64,000 nt of DNA from positions 124,001 to 188,000 of the forward strand of contig NZ_VJNO01000010.1 in NCBI RefSeq assembly GCF_007096885.1, given 5' to 3'. This document shows, one piece after another, positions 9,592 through 18,847 of this stretch. Under the pieces are notes generated by a model. It saw only the letters and a program-made list of their open reading frames with translations. It did no database searches and was not told the origin of the DNA. The translations under genes and the position numbers were made by a program. This stretch comes from Streptomyces sp. 130. GTDB lineage: Bacteria > Actinomycetota > Actinomycetes > Streptomycetales > Streptomycetaceae. Position 1 is the stretch's first letter; each line of letters opens with the position of its first letter.

Positions 9592-9618
9592 CCCGCATGC
9601 GGGGCACGTCCGGACGTG
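9592..9618. promoter_or_regulatory. Tandem perfect palindromes upstream of the MFS efflux gene
   Basis: Two perfect palindromes one base apart: CCCGCATGCGGG (9592-9603) and CACGTCCGGACGTG (9605-9618). They lie 29-55 bases upstream of the GTG at 9563, where a promoter and repressor site would be. No regulator gene is adjacent, so the binding protein is unknown. Confidence 0.5.
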
Positions 9619-9623
9619 TGGGG

Positions 9624-9670
9624 CCTCTCGTTCGGATCAGCCCGCGAGCCGGCCCGATCCGAACGAGAGG
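9624..9670 (-). terminator. Hairpin after the ATP-grasp gene
   Basis: A perfect 15-base inverted repeat CCTCTCGTTCGGATC / GATCCGAACGAGAGG with a 17-base loop lies just past the ATP-grasp stop codon (9677). It is a good terminator candidate and also sits above the tandem palindromes of the MFS promoter. No U-tract follows, as is common in Streptomyces. Confidence 0.6.
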
Positions 9671-9676
9671 CGGCCC

Positions 9677-10504
9677 CTAAGCGAGCAGGTCCCGCAGCGA
9701 GGCCGTCATCCGGATGGCGAATGCCTCCCGTACGGGGGCGGCCACCCGGTCCAGCGAGAGATACGGGTTGAGGTCCTCCAGCTCCACGAGGAGCAGGCCG
9801 CCGTCCGCCGTCCGGCAGGCGTCCACCCGCTGGATGCCGTGGTCCAGCGTGTTCCACTCCACGAACGACCGGGCGAACGCCAGGTCCGCCTCGCTCGCCT
9901 CGTACGGTTCGAGCACCCACCGCCGCTCCGGGTCCGGGGCGTGCAGCGCGTACTGGAAGTCCTGGTCCACGTAGTAGAAGGACACCTCGTAGCGGAAGTC
10001 GATCCGGGGCTGGACGAGCAGGGTGCCGTCGGCGCCCGGGTCGGGCTCGGGCGTCCTCACGAAGCGCAGGCCCTCCGAGTCCGCGCCCAGCTTCGGCTTG
10101 ACGACATAGCCCTCGGCGTCCGGCAGCAGCCCGAGGTCCGCCGTCCGGTCCACCGTGGGTATGACCGGGTATCCGGCCCTGCTCAGGTCCACGAGGTACT
10201 GCTTGCCCGCCATGTCACCGCGCCCGGTCAGCGGGTTGTAGACCCGGGTTCCCAGCTCCAGGGCCCGCGCCCGGAACGCCTCGTACGCCTCCCGGTAGTG
10301 CAGGACCGGACCGCTGTTGCGTACGACGACGGCGTCGAAGCCCTCCAGCAGGGCGGCGGCGTCGCGCGGGTGGCAGAGCGCGAGGTCGAAGTCCTCGCGG
10401 AGGCGGGCCGTCAGGCGGATGTCCTCGTCGCAGTAGCGCCGGCCGCGCGCCTCGTAGGCGAGGTCGGTGACGAAGAGGACGGACGGGCGCGGGACGGCGG
10501 GCAT
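9677..10504 (-). CDS. ATP-grasp-like protein
   Basis: Protein of 275 residues, ATG 10504 preceded by GGGGGAG at good spacing. The sequence suits the ATP-grasp superfamily: an N-terminal Rossmann-like part (SVLFVTDLAYEARG, FDAVVVRNSG), a central lysine strand VVKPKLGADSEG for ATP binding, and a C-terminal acidic metal-binding motif LLLVELEDLNPYLSL. ATP-grasp enzymes join a carboxylate to an amine or thiol via an acyl phosphate. The neighbours give no substrate, so I leave it open. A single-gene unit is suggested by the hairpin after its stop and the C-tract before its start. Confidence 0.7.
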   Translation of the reverse strand: MPAVPRPSVLFVTDLAYEARGRRYCDEDIRLTARLREDFDLALCHPRDAAALLEGFDAVVVRNSGPVLHYREAYEAFRARALELGTRVYNPLTGRGDMAGKQYLVDLSRAGYPVIPTVDRTADLGLLPDAEGYVVKPKLGADSEGLRFVRTPEPDPGADGTLLVQPRIDFRYEVSFYYVDQDFQYALHAPDPERRWVLEPYEASEADLAFARSFVEWNTLDHGIQRVDACRTADGGLLLVELEDLNPYLSLDRVAAPVREAFAIRMTASLRDLLA

Positions 10505-10578
10505 GGGCGTCTCCCCCGGGTGCGGCGGTGGTGCGGACCCGCCCATCCTCGCTGGCCCGCCCCCGCCCCGGCCCGCCG

Positions 10579-10595
10579 CCCCCCCCCCCCCCCCC
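10579..10595. repeat. C17 homopolymer (G17 on the coding strand)
   Basis: Seventeen consecutive C residues lie three bases past the acyl-CoA dehydrogenase stop codon. In the minus-strand transcript this is a G17 run just after the coding sequence. The exact length may be unreliable from sequencing. Confidence 0.9.
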
Positions 10596-10598
10596 GGG

Positions 10599-11813
10599 TC
10601 AGCGGATGTGCCGTCCCGAGATCGCCCGGGCGATGACCAGCCGCTGGATCTCGCTGGTCCCCTCGAAGATCGTGTAGATCTTGGCGTCGCGGTACATCCG
10701 CTCCACCGGGTGCTCCCGGCTGTATCCGGCGCCGCCCAGGATCTGGACGGCCTTCTCCGTCGCGGCCACCGCGAGTTCGCCGGCGCGGAGCTTGGACATG
10801 GAGCCCTGACCGGCGTCGAAGGTCCGGTCGTTGCGGGCCATCCACGCGGCCTGCCAGATCAGCAGCCGTACGGCCTCGATCTCGGTACGCAGGTCGGCCA
10901 GCGCGAACGCGATCGACTGGTTCTCGATGATCGGCCGCCCGAACGCCTCGCGGTCCCCGGCGTACTCCAGCGCGTACTCGTACGCGGCCCGCGCGATGCC
11001 CAGCGCCTGGGCGCCGACCGTCGGGCGGCTGACCTCGAAGGTCGCCATCGCGGCCTGCCCCTTGGCGGTGGAGCCCTCGCGGGCGCGGGCGAGGCGGGCG
11101 TCCAGCTTCTCCTTGCCGCCGAGCAGGCAGTGCCCGGGCACCCGCACGTCGTCCAGGAAGACGTCCGCCGTGTGCGAGGCGCGCAGGCCCAGCTTCTTGA
11201 TGGTGCGGCTCGCGGCCAGGCCCGCCGTGCCGGGCGGCACGATGAACGCGGCCTGCCCGCGCGCGCCGAGCGCCGGGTCCACCGAGGCGACGACGACGTG
11301 GACCTCGGCGATGCCCCCGTTGGTGATCCACGCCTTCTGGCCGGAGATCACCCACTCGTCCCTGGCCTCGTCGTACCGGGCCTTCGTGGTCATCGCGGAG
11401 ACGTCGGAGCCGGCCTGCGGTTCGGACACGCAGAACGCCGCGACCTTCGGGTCGTCCTCGTCGCCGTAGCACTGGGGCACCCACTCGGCGAGCTGGTCCG
11501 GGGTGCCGGAGGCGAAGATGCCGGCGACGGCGAGCGAGGTGCCGAAGAGGGCCATGCCGATGCCGGCGTCGCCCCAGAACAGCTCCTCGTTGGCTATCTG
11601 GAGGGAGAGCCCCGAGGGGTCGCCGTACATGTCGGCCAGCGACTCGAAACCGTAGAGACCGATCCGCGCGGCCTCCTGGATGACCGGCCAGGGCGTCTCC
11701 TCGCGGGCGTCCCACTCGGCCGCCGCCGGGCGCACCACCTGGGCGGCGAAGCCGTGCACCCAGTCGCGCAGGTCCTGCTGCTCCTCGGTGAGCGCGAGGG
11801 AGAAGTAGCTCAT
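10599..11813 (-). CDS. Acyl-CoA dehydrogenase
   Basis: Protein of 404 residues with the full family layout: N-terminal helical domain (LTEEQQDLRDWVHGFA), middle beta domain with FCVSEPQAGSD and WITNGG, and C-terminal helical domain with DREAFGRPI and YTIFEGTSEIQR. The Glu of the last motif (near residue 385) is the usual catalytic base. It introduces the alpha-beta double bond in an acyl-CoA using FAD and passes electrons to ETF. The chain specificity cannot be read from sequence. Its start is four bases after the SCP2 gene stop, so the two form an operon under the 12291 promoter. Confidence 0.95.
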   Translation of the reverse strand: MSYFSLALTEEQQDLRDWVHGFAAQVVRPAAAEWDAREETPWPVIQEAARIGLYGFESLADMYGDPSGLSLQIANEELFWGDAGIGMALFGTSLAVAGIFASGTPDQLAEWVPQCYGDEDDPKVAAFCVSEPQAGSDVSAMTTKARYDEARDEWVISGQKAWITNGGIAEVHVVVASVDPALGARGQAAFIVPPGTAGLAASRTIKKLGLRASHTADVFLDDVRVPGHCLLGGKEKLDARLARAREGSTAKGQAAMATFEVSRPTVGAQALGIARAAYEYALEYAGDREAFGRPIIENQSIAFALADLRTEIEAVRLLIWQAAWMARNDRTFDAGQGSMSKLRAGELAVAATEKAVQILGGAGYSREHPVERMYRDAKIYTIFEGTSEIQRLVIARAISGRHIR

Positions 11814-11817
11814 CGGC

Positions 11818-12291
11818 TCACGCCTTCGGGATGTCGAAGTAGCGCGTCAGGCCCGAGGCCAGGCCGACGTCACCGGCCACCTTCAGCTTGCGCATCATGA
11901 ACATGGTGATCGGGTTGCCGTTGCCGGAGACCAGCTTCAGGAACTCCGCGTCCGCCATGATCAGCGTCGTCCGCGGCTCCGCGTCGGAGCGGCCCTCGCT
12001 GACGGCGCAGGCGCCGTCCGCGATCGAGGTCTCGTAGACCACCTCCGTGTCACCGGTGATCTTCCAGCGGATCAGCGCCGTGAGCGCCCCGGCCGCCTCC
12101 GGGCGGAACTGCTGCTTCATCCGGCCGAAGACCTCGCCGAGCACCCGGGCGCGCAGTTCCCCGTGCATGATCTCGGCGAGCTGCTTGGCGGACAGCCCCT
12201 TCACGATCCGCGCGAACTCCTCGGGGGAGACGGCTGCGAAGTCGAGGGCGGCCAGTTCGTCGGTGACCTTGCCGCTGCTGTTGTCGGCCAC
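11818..12291 (-). CDS. SCP2 sterol-binding domain protein
   Basis: Protein of 157 residues from GTG 12291, with AAGGAA upstream. Residues ~45-150 resemble the SCP-2 sterol/lipid transfer domain (VVYETSIADGACAVSEG, TTLIMADAEFLKLVSGN, ITMFMMRKLKVAGDVGLA). In bacteria such proteins bind fatty acyl-CoA or other hydrophobic ligands. The first gene of a two-gene operon with the acyl-CoA dehydrogenase, it probably presents or buffers the dehydrogenase's substrate (inference from operon order). Confidence 0.9.
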   Translation of the reverse strand: MADNSSGKVTDELAALDFAAVSPEEFARIVKGLSAKQLAEIMHGELRARVLGEVFGRMKQQFRPEAAGALTALIRWKITGDTEVVYETSIADGACAVSEGRSDAEPRTTLIMADAEFLKLVSGNGNPITMFMMRKLKVAGDVGLASGLTRYFDIPKA

Positions 12292-12300
12292 GCCAGTTCC

Positions 12301-12357
12301 TTACTCTGGAGTCAACTTACTTTTGAGTAAGGTAAGGGTGCGGCGGTCTCTTCGCAA
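12301..12357 (-). promoter_or_regulatory. Promoter and palindromic operator of the SCP2/acyl-CoA dehydrogenase operon
   Basis: Read on the minus strand, a -35 box TTGCGA (12352-12357) and a -10 box TACCTT (12329-12334) are 17 bases apart. The -10 box overlaps a perfect palindrome CTTACT-TTTG-AGTAAG (12316-12331). A second, weaker one with ACTC-TG-GAGT symmetry lies at 12303-12312. This arrangement suits repression by a TetR-like regulator of lipid degradation; no such regulator gene is adjacent. Confidence 0.55.
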
Positions 12358-12382
12358 GGTGCGGTGCGGGTCGCTCCACGGG

Positions 12383-12646
12383 TCACCAGGCGGAACCGGG
12401 GCGCACCACCAGGCGGGGGTGGTGGGCGGCGAGGACCTTGTTGGCGCGGGCCAGCTCGGACAGGGCCAGCTCGCGGTCGGCCTGGTCCTCGATGCCCAGC
12501 CGGGGCCCGCGGAACCTGCGGACCTCGCGCGCGGCGCAGTCGGCGTCGAACTCGGCCTGGAGGATGTGCGCGGGGGTGCAGGCGCCGATGAGCGCGGCGA
12601 TGCGATCCGGGATCGGGACGGGGACGAGCAGGTGCGAGGCGGTCAT
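12383..12646 (-). CDS. Small unknown protein
   Basis: Protein of 87 residues starting at ATG 12646, chosen over an upstream in-frame ATG because GAGGG precedes it. The sequence is soluble and looks mostly helical (PDRIAALIGACTPAHILQ, DRELALSELARANKVLAAHH). I do not recognise a family. Upstream, an inverted repeat AACGAGA-N14-TCTCGTT (12723-12750) could be an operator for this gene. Confidence 0.5.
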   Translation of the reverse strand: MTASHLLVPVPIPDRIAALIGACTPAHILQAEFDADCAAREVRRFRGPRLGIEDQADRELALSELARANKVLAAHHPRLVVRPGSAW

Positions 12647-12722
12647 GGGGGGTTCCCTCTCGATGGTGGCCAGGAGGTCGGGCGTCGGTCCGCCGGGTGG
12701 GCGGACCGACTCCACTCCATAT

Positions 12723-12750
12723 AACGAGACGCAGTTCCTGGTTTCTCGTT
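12723..12750. promoter_or_regulatory. Inverted repeat upstream of the 12646 gene
   Basis: AACGAGA (12723-12729) and TCTCGTT (12744-12750) form a perfect seven-base inverted repeat with 14 bases between, in an AT-richer pocket containing ATATAAC. It lies about 80-100 bases upstream of the small gene and may hold its promoter and operator. The rest of 12751-12863 shows nothing I can name. Confidence 0.35.
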
Positions 12751-12863
12751 GAGTACGTCTCCGTGTGGCAACCGTTTGGGAATGACCGGCTATTTCCTCT
12801 TACCAGCAAGTAGGTTGACGTCGCGTGATGTGCTCGTCGGGCCGAAGGTGCGTCGCGCGCTGT

Positions 12864-14078
12864 TCAGATGGGTGTGTCGTTGCTGCGGGCGCGCAGCCGC
12901 ATGGCGCGCAGCACGGTCTCCGTCGAGAACCGCGCCTCCGGATCGACCAGTTGATCGCCGAAGATCGATTCCAGATTGCGCATCCGGTAGCGGACGGTCT
13001 GGGGGTGTACGTCGAGCAGCTCGCCCATCTGGGCCGCCGTGCCCCGGGTGTCGAGCCAGATCCGCAGCGTCTCGATGAGCCGTTCGCGCCGGTTGGCGCT
13101 GATGTTGGCCATCGGGGCGAGTTCGCGGCGCGCGAGCTGGTCGAGGAGGACCGGGTCGGAGAGCAGCCACAGGGTGATGAGGTGGTCGTCGCAGAGGATG
13201 GCCGGCGCGTCGTCGATGACGCCCGCGTCCACGAGTTCCAGCACCCGCCGGGCCCAGCGGATCGAGTCCGAGGCCAGCGACGAGGGGACGGTCAGGCCGA
13301 TGGCGGCGCGGACGCCCGGCAGCGCGTGTTCCAGCATGCGTCTTCGCATGTCGTCGAAGGGGCCCGGGATCAGTAAGTGCGGCTGCGGGTCGGTGAAGTC
13401 GACCAGGACGTCGCGGTCGATCGCCAGCCGGTCCAGATCGGGCGACGGGCGCACCGCGACGAGCGTCACCTCGTCCGGGAGAGCCCAGCCGGTCTGCTCG
13501 CACAGCTCGGCGATGGCCACCCGCGGCACGGGCCGCCCGGCGAGGATCAGATGGAGCAGCCGGCGCCGCAGGGTGTCCGTGTGGTCGTCGGAGGCCGACC
13601 TCACCTCCAAGTACCCCTCGCGCGACAGGGCCTCCAGCTCGTCCACGTAACTGAACAGCGCGTCCGCGAACGTCAGCATCATGGTGGGGGAGAGGTTGTA
13701 GCGCCTGCCGATCTTCTTGGCCCGGCGGAGAGCCACCCGGGCGCCCAGCCGGTACGCCCCCTGCAACTGGTCCAGGCTGCGCCCCTCGTACGCCTCGAAC
13801 CTGCCGAACCTGCGGCACATCTCGTCGCGCAGCGCGGAGGGCGCGGCCGGCTCGGCCACCTGGTCCACGAACACGGAGATGCTCTGCTCGACACCGACCC
13901 GGATGCCCTGGCCGTACGGGCCGTCGAGGAGTCGCGCGTACTCGGGGTAGGCGCGGGTGACCTCAAGGCCGATCTCCTTGATGAGGCTGGGCAGTTCGGG
14001 CCGCACGATCGTGGCGAACTCCTGCGGCAGCGGTCCCAGCGGCTCGCCCAGCTCCGAGGGTTGCGCGACTCCCGGCAT
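12864..14078 (-). CDS. PucR/CdaR-type transcriptional regulator
   Basis: Protein of 404 residues, ATG 14078 with AAGGGG upstream. Residues ~15-160 resemble an RsbR-like helical sensor region (PELPSLIKEIGLEVTRAYPE). The middle (~165-310) fits the GGDEF-like domain of CdaR/PucR proteins. The last ~60 residues are the PucR C-terminal HTH (IETLRIWLDTRGTAAQMGELL, then HPQTVRYRMRNLE). It is divergent from the secreted-protein genes, separated by 746 bases, and is the only regulator gene near the Mce locus. It is therefore a candidate controller of both, though nothing in the sequence proves it. The effector is unknown. Confidence 0.88.
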   Translation of the reverse strand: MPGVAQPSELGEPLGPLPQEFATIVRPELPSLIKEIGLEVTRAYPEYARLLDGPYGQGIRVGVEQSISVFVDQVAEPAAPSALRDEMCRRFGRFEAYEGRSLDQLQGAYRLGARVALRRAKKIGRRYNLSPTMMLTFADALFSYVDELEALSREGYLEVRSASDDHTDTLRRRLLHLILAGRPVPRVAIAELCEQTGWALPDEVTLVAVRPSPDLDRLAIDRDVLVDFTDPQPHLLIPGPFDDMRRRMLEHALPGVRAAIGLTVPSSLASDSIRWARRVLELVDAGVIDDAPAILCDDHLITLWLLSDPVLLDQLARRELAPMANISANRRERLIETLRIWLDTRGTAAQMGELLDVHPQTVRYRMRNLESIFGDQLVDPEARFSTETVLRAMRLRARSNDTPI

Positions 14079-15442
<1,364 letters not shown>

Positions 15443-15464
15443 GGGGCGCGGGAGCACACGATAC

Positions 15465-15497
15465 GGGCCGGCCGCGGAGCCTCTCCGCGGCCGGCCC
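15465..15497 (+). terminator. Hairpin between the two secreted paralogues
   Basis: A perfect 15-base stem GGGCCGGCCGCGGAG / CTCCGCGGCCGGCCC with a three-base loop, 22 bases past the stop of paralogue 1. It could end or attenuate transcription, making paralogue 1 more abundant than the genes beyond. Confidence 0.7.
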
Positions 15498-15556
15498 GGC
15501 CTTCTCGTTCGAGGCGTCGCGGAGTGCGGCGCAGCCAGCAGTGAGGATGTGGACCC

Positions 15557-16111
15557 ATGCGACTTCCCACCCGGGCGTCCGTCGTCGTGACGGCCCTCCT
15601 CGTCGCGGCCGGCGTCGCGGCGGGGCCCTCCGCGACGGCGGGCACCAGGACCGCCGTCGCGTGGTCGCCGTCGGACTCGTACACCGCTCACGCCGATCAG
15701 CCGAGCATGCAGATGTACTTCCCCCTGACATGCGAATCCTCCGATGCGCAGGGCGACACCAGTGCCACCGGCGCCGTCGCCTACGTCGACGCCCTTTCGT
15801 TCGACGACTGCGCGATGACGGGCCTGGCCGTCGACCTCGTGGACGTCTCGACCTCCGTGCGGGCCTTCGACCTCGGGCCGAGCGCCTCGAACCCGGACAC
15901 GAACGATGTCCTGATCGAGGACGTCGGGATCCACGTCGGGGGGTTCGGGTGCGGGGTCGACCTCGAAGGCTCCCTCCACGGATACTTCGACAACACCACC
16001 GGCGACCTCGTCATCGACGACGACCTCACCGCGTTCAACGCGGACTGCCTCGGGCTGGTCTCCGACTACGACCTGGTGCCCTTCAACGCCACGTACCACA
16101 TCACCGGTTAG
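15557..16111 (+). CDS. Small secreted protein, paralogue 2
   Basis: Protein of 184 residues from ATG 15557, no strong ribosome site (GAGGATG lies upstream). Signal peptide with probable cleavage after ATA at residue 28. The mature part aligns end to end with paralogue 1: YTAHADQP, the same four Cys positions (LTCESS, FDDCAMTG, GFGCGVDL, NADCLGL) and a shared GYFDNTTGDLVID segment. It is more acidic than its neighbour. Function unknown; a tandem duplication is evident. Confidence 0.83.
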   Translation: MRLPTRASVVVTALLVAAGVAAGPSATAGTRTAVAWSPSDSYTAHADQPSMQMYFPLTCESSDAQGDTSATGAVAYVDALSFDDCAMTGLAVDLVDVSTSVRAFDLGPSASNPDTNDVLIEDVGIHVGGFGCGVDLEGSLHGYFDNTTGDLVIDDDLTAFNADCLGLVSDYDLVPFNATYHITG

Positions 16112-16174
16112 GCCGCCGGCCGCCCCGGTTCCGCTACGAACCACCGCTCGCACCCCCGTGGAGGACAGGCCCCT

Positions 16175-17692
16175 ATGCACACCCAGATCCCTGTGACCCG
16201 TGCGGGGCGTTCCGTGCGGGTCGCCTCCGTCGCCGGGCTCGCTCTGCTCGCCGGGCTGTTGTCGGGCGGAGGCTCGGCCGCCGACGAGAGCCCCGGGCCG
16301 CTTGGCCTGGCTGCCACCTGCGGCAACGAGGACGGCGGCGAGGCGGCCGTGGCCGCCTCCGTGGCACTGACGGCGGACGTCCCGGCGACCGGTGAGACCG
16401 GCTGGCCCGTCCAGCCGGGGCCCGTGACGCTCGCCGTGACGCTCGCCCGGGCCGACGTCGCGGGACTGCTCCCCGAGGGCACCGAAGCCCTCGTGAGCCG
16501 GGCCGCGCTCAAGGTGAAGGTCGCCCAGAACGGTGAGTCGGCCGAGGCGTCCTGGGAGCTCACCGCGGCGAGTACACCGCTTGCCGCGGACGGGGACGTG
16601 GTGCTCGTCCATTCCGGCGAGGTCCCCTACGTGACATTCGGGTCTCCGGGCGATGTCGACTTCTCGGTGGGGGAGTTCACCATCGAGCTGCTGTCCGCCG
16701 CGTCGGCGGCCGGGGAGACCCCGCCGGCCCTCGCCACGCTGACGTGCCGGCCGGAGGAGGGCGAGAGCGGGCACATCGCGACCACGCGCGTCACGGACGG
16801 GGCCGGCACGGAGCCGTCCGGAAGCCCGACGCCCACCACCCCGGCGGGTGGCTCAGCCAGGGCGGAGCGGAAGGAGATCACGGTGGAGCCGGCGGCGGGC
16901 GCCGACGAGGAGGACCCCGACTTCTGCCCGGTCGATCCGCCGGTGGGCGAGATGGACGCGAGCGAGGCGCCGCAGCCGGCGCCGGGCGGACCCGTCACCG
17001 AACGGGACACCCCCACGGGCGGAACCTTCAGCTGCGCCAACGCGCTGGGTCTGGCCAACGTGAGCAAGCTGAACGGGGCCATGATCATCAACGACCCGGA
17101 CAGCCCCGCACTCATCAGCGTGCTGGCCTCGAAGCGCTCGGCGTCCCGGTCGGCGCAGGCGGAAGGAGGGGCATACCTCCGCATCGACTCGCTCGCGAAT
17201 CTCGACCTTCCCGACGCCGAATCCACCTTCCTCACCTTCGGCTTCCAGCCGGTGACGGCCAAGGTCTCGTTCGAGAACGGCCCCATCACCATCTCGACGG
17301 GCAGCTACGGCACCGGTGCCACCCGGGTCTCCTTCTCCACCGCGTACTTCACGCAGTCGCTGCGTCTCCACGACGTCAAGGTCAACGGCACACCGCTGGA
17401 CGTGGGAAGCGACTGCAGGACGTCGAAGCCGTTCAAGGTGGTTCTGAACGGCGGGGAGGCGTACAAGAACGTCGCCCTGGGCGGTGTCCTAGAGGGCCAG
17501 GTGGACATTCCGTCCTTCACCGGCTGCGGTACGGGCGGCGAGGACCTCAACCCGCTCTTCACGGCCTCCATCTCGGGCCCCGGGAACCGCGTCTTCATGA
17601 ACCAGGCCCCGACCTGCATCCCGGACAACCCCACCCGGTCCTACTGCCCGCCCCCGCTGCCGGAACTGCCCGGGACCAAGCCCGCCGCGTAG
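16175..17692 (+). CDS. Secreted protein with N-terminal DUF6801-like domain
   Basis: Protein of 505 residues from ATG 16175 with GTGGAGGAC upstream. Signal peptide of ~35 residues. Residues ~45-190 form a beta-rich domain resembling DUF6801 (VALTADVPATGETG, GPVTLAVTLARADVAGLLP, VTFGSPGDVDFSVGEF). A Thr/Pro/acidic linker (~205-285) joins it to a second Cys-containing beta-rich domain (~290-480, AYFTQSLRLHDVKVNGTPL) and a Pro-rich tail. No transmembrane anchor is seen, so it is probably secreted or wall-associated. It follows paralogue 2 by 63 bases and may be co-transcribed with it. The domain name is recalled from family knowledge, not searched. Confidence 0.8.
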   Translation: MHTQIPVTRAGRSVRVASVAGLALLAGLLSGGGSAADESPGPLGLAATCGNEDGGEAAVAASVALTADVPATGETGWPVQPGPVTLAVTLARADVAGLLPEGTEALVSRAALKVKVAQNGESAEASWELTAASTPLAADGDVVLVHSGEVPYVTFGSPGDVDFSVGEFTIELLSAASAAGETPPALATLTCRPEEGESGHIATTRVTDGAGTEPSGSPTPTTPAGGSARAERKEITVEPAAGADEEDPDFCPVDPPVGEMDASEAPQPAPGGPVTERDTPTGGTFSCANALGLANVSKLNGAMIINDPDSPALISVLASKRSASRSAQAEGGAYLRIDSLANLDLPDAESTFLTFGFQPVTAKVSFENGPITISTGSYGTGATRVSFSTAYFTQSLRLHDVKVNGTPLDVGSDCRTSKPFKVVLNGGEAYKNVALGGVLEGQVDIPSFTGCGTGGEDLNPLFTASISGPGNRVFMNQAPTCIPDNPTRSYCPPPLPELPGTKPAA

Positions 17693-17719
17693 TCCGCCGC
17701 GTAGTCCGCCCGGCACACC

Positions 17720-17751
17720 GAAGGGGCCGCCTCTCACGAGGCGGCCCCTTC
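17720..17751. terminator. Bidirectional terminator between convergent secreted genes
   Basis: Perfect 14-base stem GAAGGGGCCGCCTC / GAGGCGGCCCCTTC with a TCAC loop, placed between the stop at 17692 (plus) and the stop at 17773 (minus). It would serve both directions. Confidence 0.85.
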
Positions 17752-17772
17752 AGCCTTCACGCGCGGGAGCGG

Positions 17773-18708
17773 TTACCGCACCGCCGAGTGCCAGTACTGC
17801 GCGAGCAGCTTGCCCGCGTCGGGCGCGGTGTCGCGCGGCCGGTTCATCGTCGCCACGTAGGTCTGCGCGTCGTTCAGCGTGACGTTGTTGTTGCCGGAGG
17901 CCGACGGCAGGCCCGTCTTCAGGTTCACGGCCCAGTTGAGCGAGCCGAGCAGGCCGCAGCCGTTGGTGCCGGGGACCGAGTACGTCGTGTCGGTCTGGGT
18001 GGCGCCCAGGAGGTTGAGCCGGTTCATCTGGCCGGCCGTGTCCGGGGTGCCGTCGCCGGCGAACTTCTCGCTGGAGATGACCGGCTGGGTGAGGTTCTGC
18101 GGCCTGAGCAGGATCGGGTTCGAGGAGGAGCCGATGTAGCACTTGTCGCCGAGGAGCGGGTTCTCCAGGTGGATGCGCACCGGGAGGGTGAGGATCGGCT
18201 TGCCGGTCGTCGTGCCCGCCACGAGCTGGAAGCCGGTCGGGGTGTTGACCGACTCGATGGTCGCCGTCACCCGGTTCAGGTTGACGTCGGTGAGCGTGTT
18301 GCAGATGCCGGTGACGACGGGCACGTCGTTCGGGCACATCAGCCCGAGCAGCCCGCCCGGTACCTTCGCGGAGTCGGCGATGAGCGCGCCGCCGGCCGGG
18401 GAGATCACGGTGGACGTGCCGCCCGGGTGGTTGACCACGCCGACCTGGAGGTCGCTGGCGCCGACCGGGACCTCGGTGTTGCCGAGCTTGATGGAGCCGC
18501 TCGCCGAGTGGGACGACACACAGATCGCGGTGTCCGTCGCCCCGTCGGCCGCCAGCATCGCCGGGTCGTCGACCGGGCAGCGGCTGAAGGGCGCCCAGCT
18601 GCCGTTCAGCGTCGTCGTGGCGGCCGTGGCCGTACCCATCGACGCGATGGCGGCGAGCGCGGTGAAGGAGGCCAGCAGCCCCACACGTACCCGGTTCGAG
18701 GTTCTCAT
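17773..18708 (-). CDS. Secreted protein facing the Mce region
   Basis: Protein of 311 residues, ATG 18708 with AAGGGGAAG upstream; the longer upstream frame has no ribosome site. Signal peptide with cleavage near ATATA (residue ~29). The mature part has six Cys (SRCPVDD, AICVSS, LMCPND, GICNTL, KCYIGS, NGCGLLG) and is Gly/Thr-rich, suggesting a disulfide-bonded beta fold. There is no lipobox or membrane anchor. The function is unknown. Its promoter matches the motif of the Mce operon and secreted-gene promoters, so it probably belongs to that set. Confidence 0.82.
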   Translation of the reverse strand: MRTSNRVRVGLLASFTALAAIASMGTATAATTTLNGSWAPFSRCPVDDPAMLAADGATDTAICVSSHSASGSIKLGNTEVPVGASDLQVGVVNHPGGTSTVISPAGGALIADSAKVPGGLLGLMCPNDVPVVTGICNTLTDVNLNRVTATIESVNTPTGFQLVAGTTTGKPILTLPVRIHLENPLLGDKCYIGSSSNPILLRPQNLTQPVISSEKFAGDGTPDTAGQMNRLNLLGATQTDTTYSVPGTNGCGLLGSLNWAVNLKTGLPSASGNNNVTLNDAQTYVATMNRPRDTAPDAGKLLAQYWHSAVR

Positions 18709-18815
18709 GTCTTCCCCTTGTTTCCGATGTGCGCAGCGAATTGAGCACGGAATGCGGAATGCGGGTGCCGGGACGCGTCGGACGGGTCCGGTACGAAATC
18801 CCATTCACCGAGCCG

Positions 18816-18847
18816 TGAGGTTACTGGCGGGAAACACCGGTACACAA
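18816..18847 (-). promoter_or_regulatory. Shared-motif promoter of the 18708 secreted gene
   Basis: On the minus strand: -35 box TTGTGT (18842-18847), 18-base spacer, -10 box TAACCT (18818-18823), with TTTCCCGCCAGTAACCTCA across the spacer end. Aligned without gaps to the promoter at 14649-14680, the block TTnCCCGCCnGTAnCnTCA is conserved. The dyad GTTTC-N6-GTAAC overlaps the -10 box. Confidence 0.5.

Noticed and set aside
12864-14078. Naming the PucR-type protein as the proven regulator of the Mce operon
   Set aside because: Only proximity and divergence support it. No copy of the shared promoter motif is seen in front of the PucR gene itself, so it is kept as a hypothesis.
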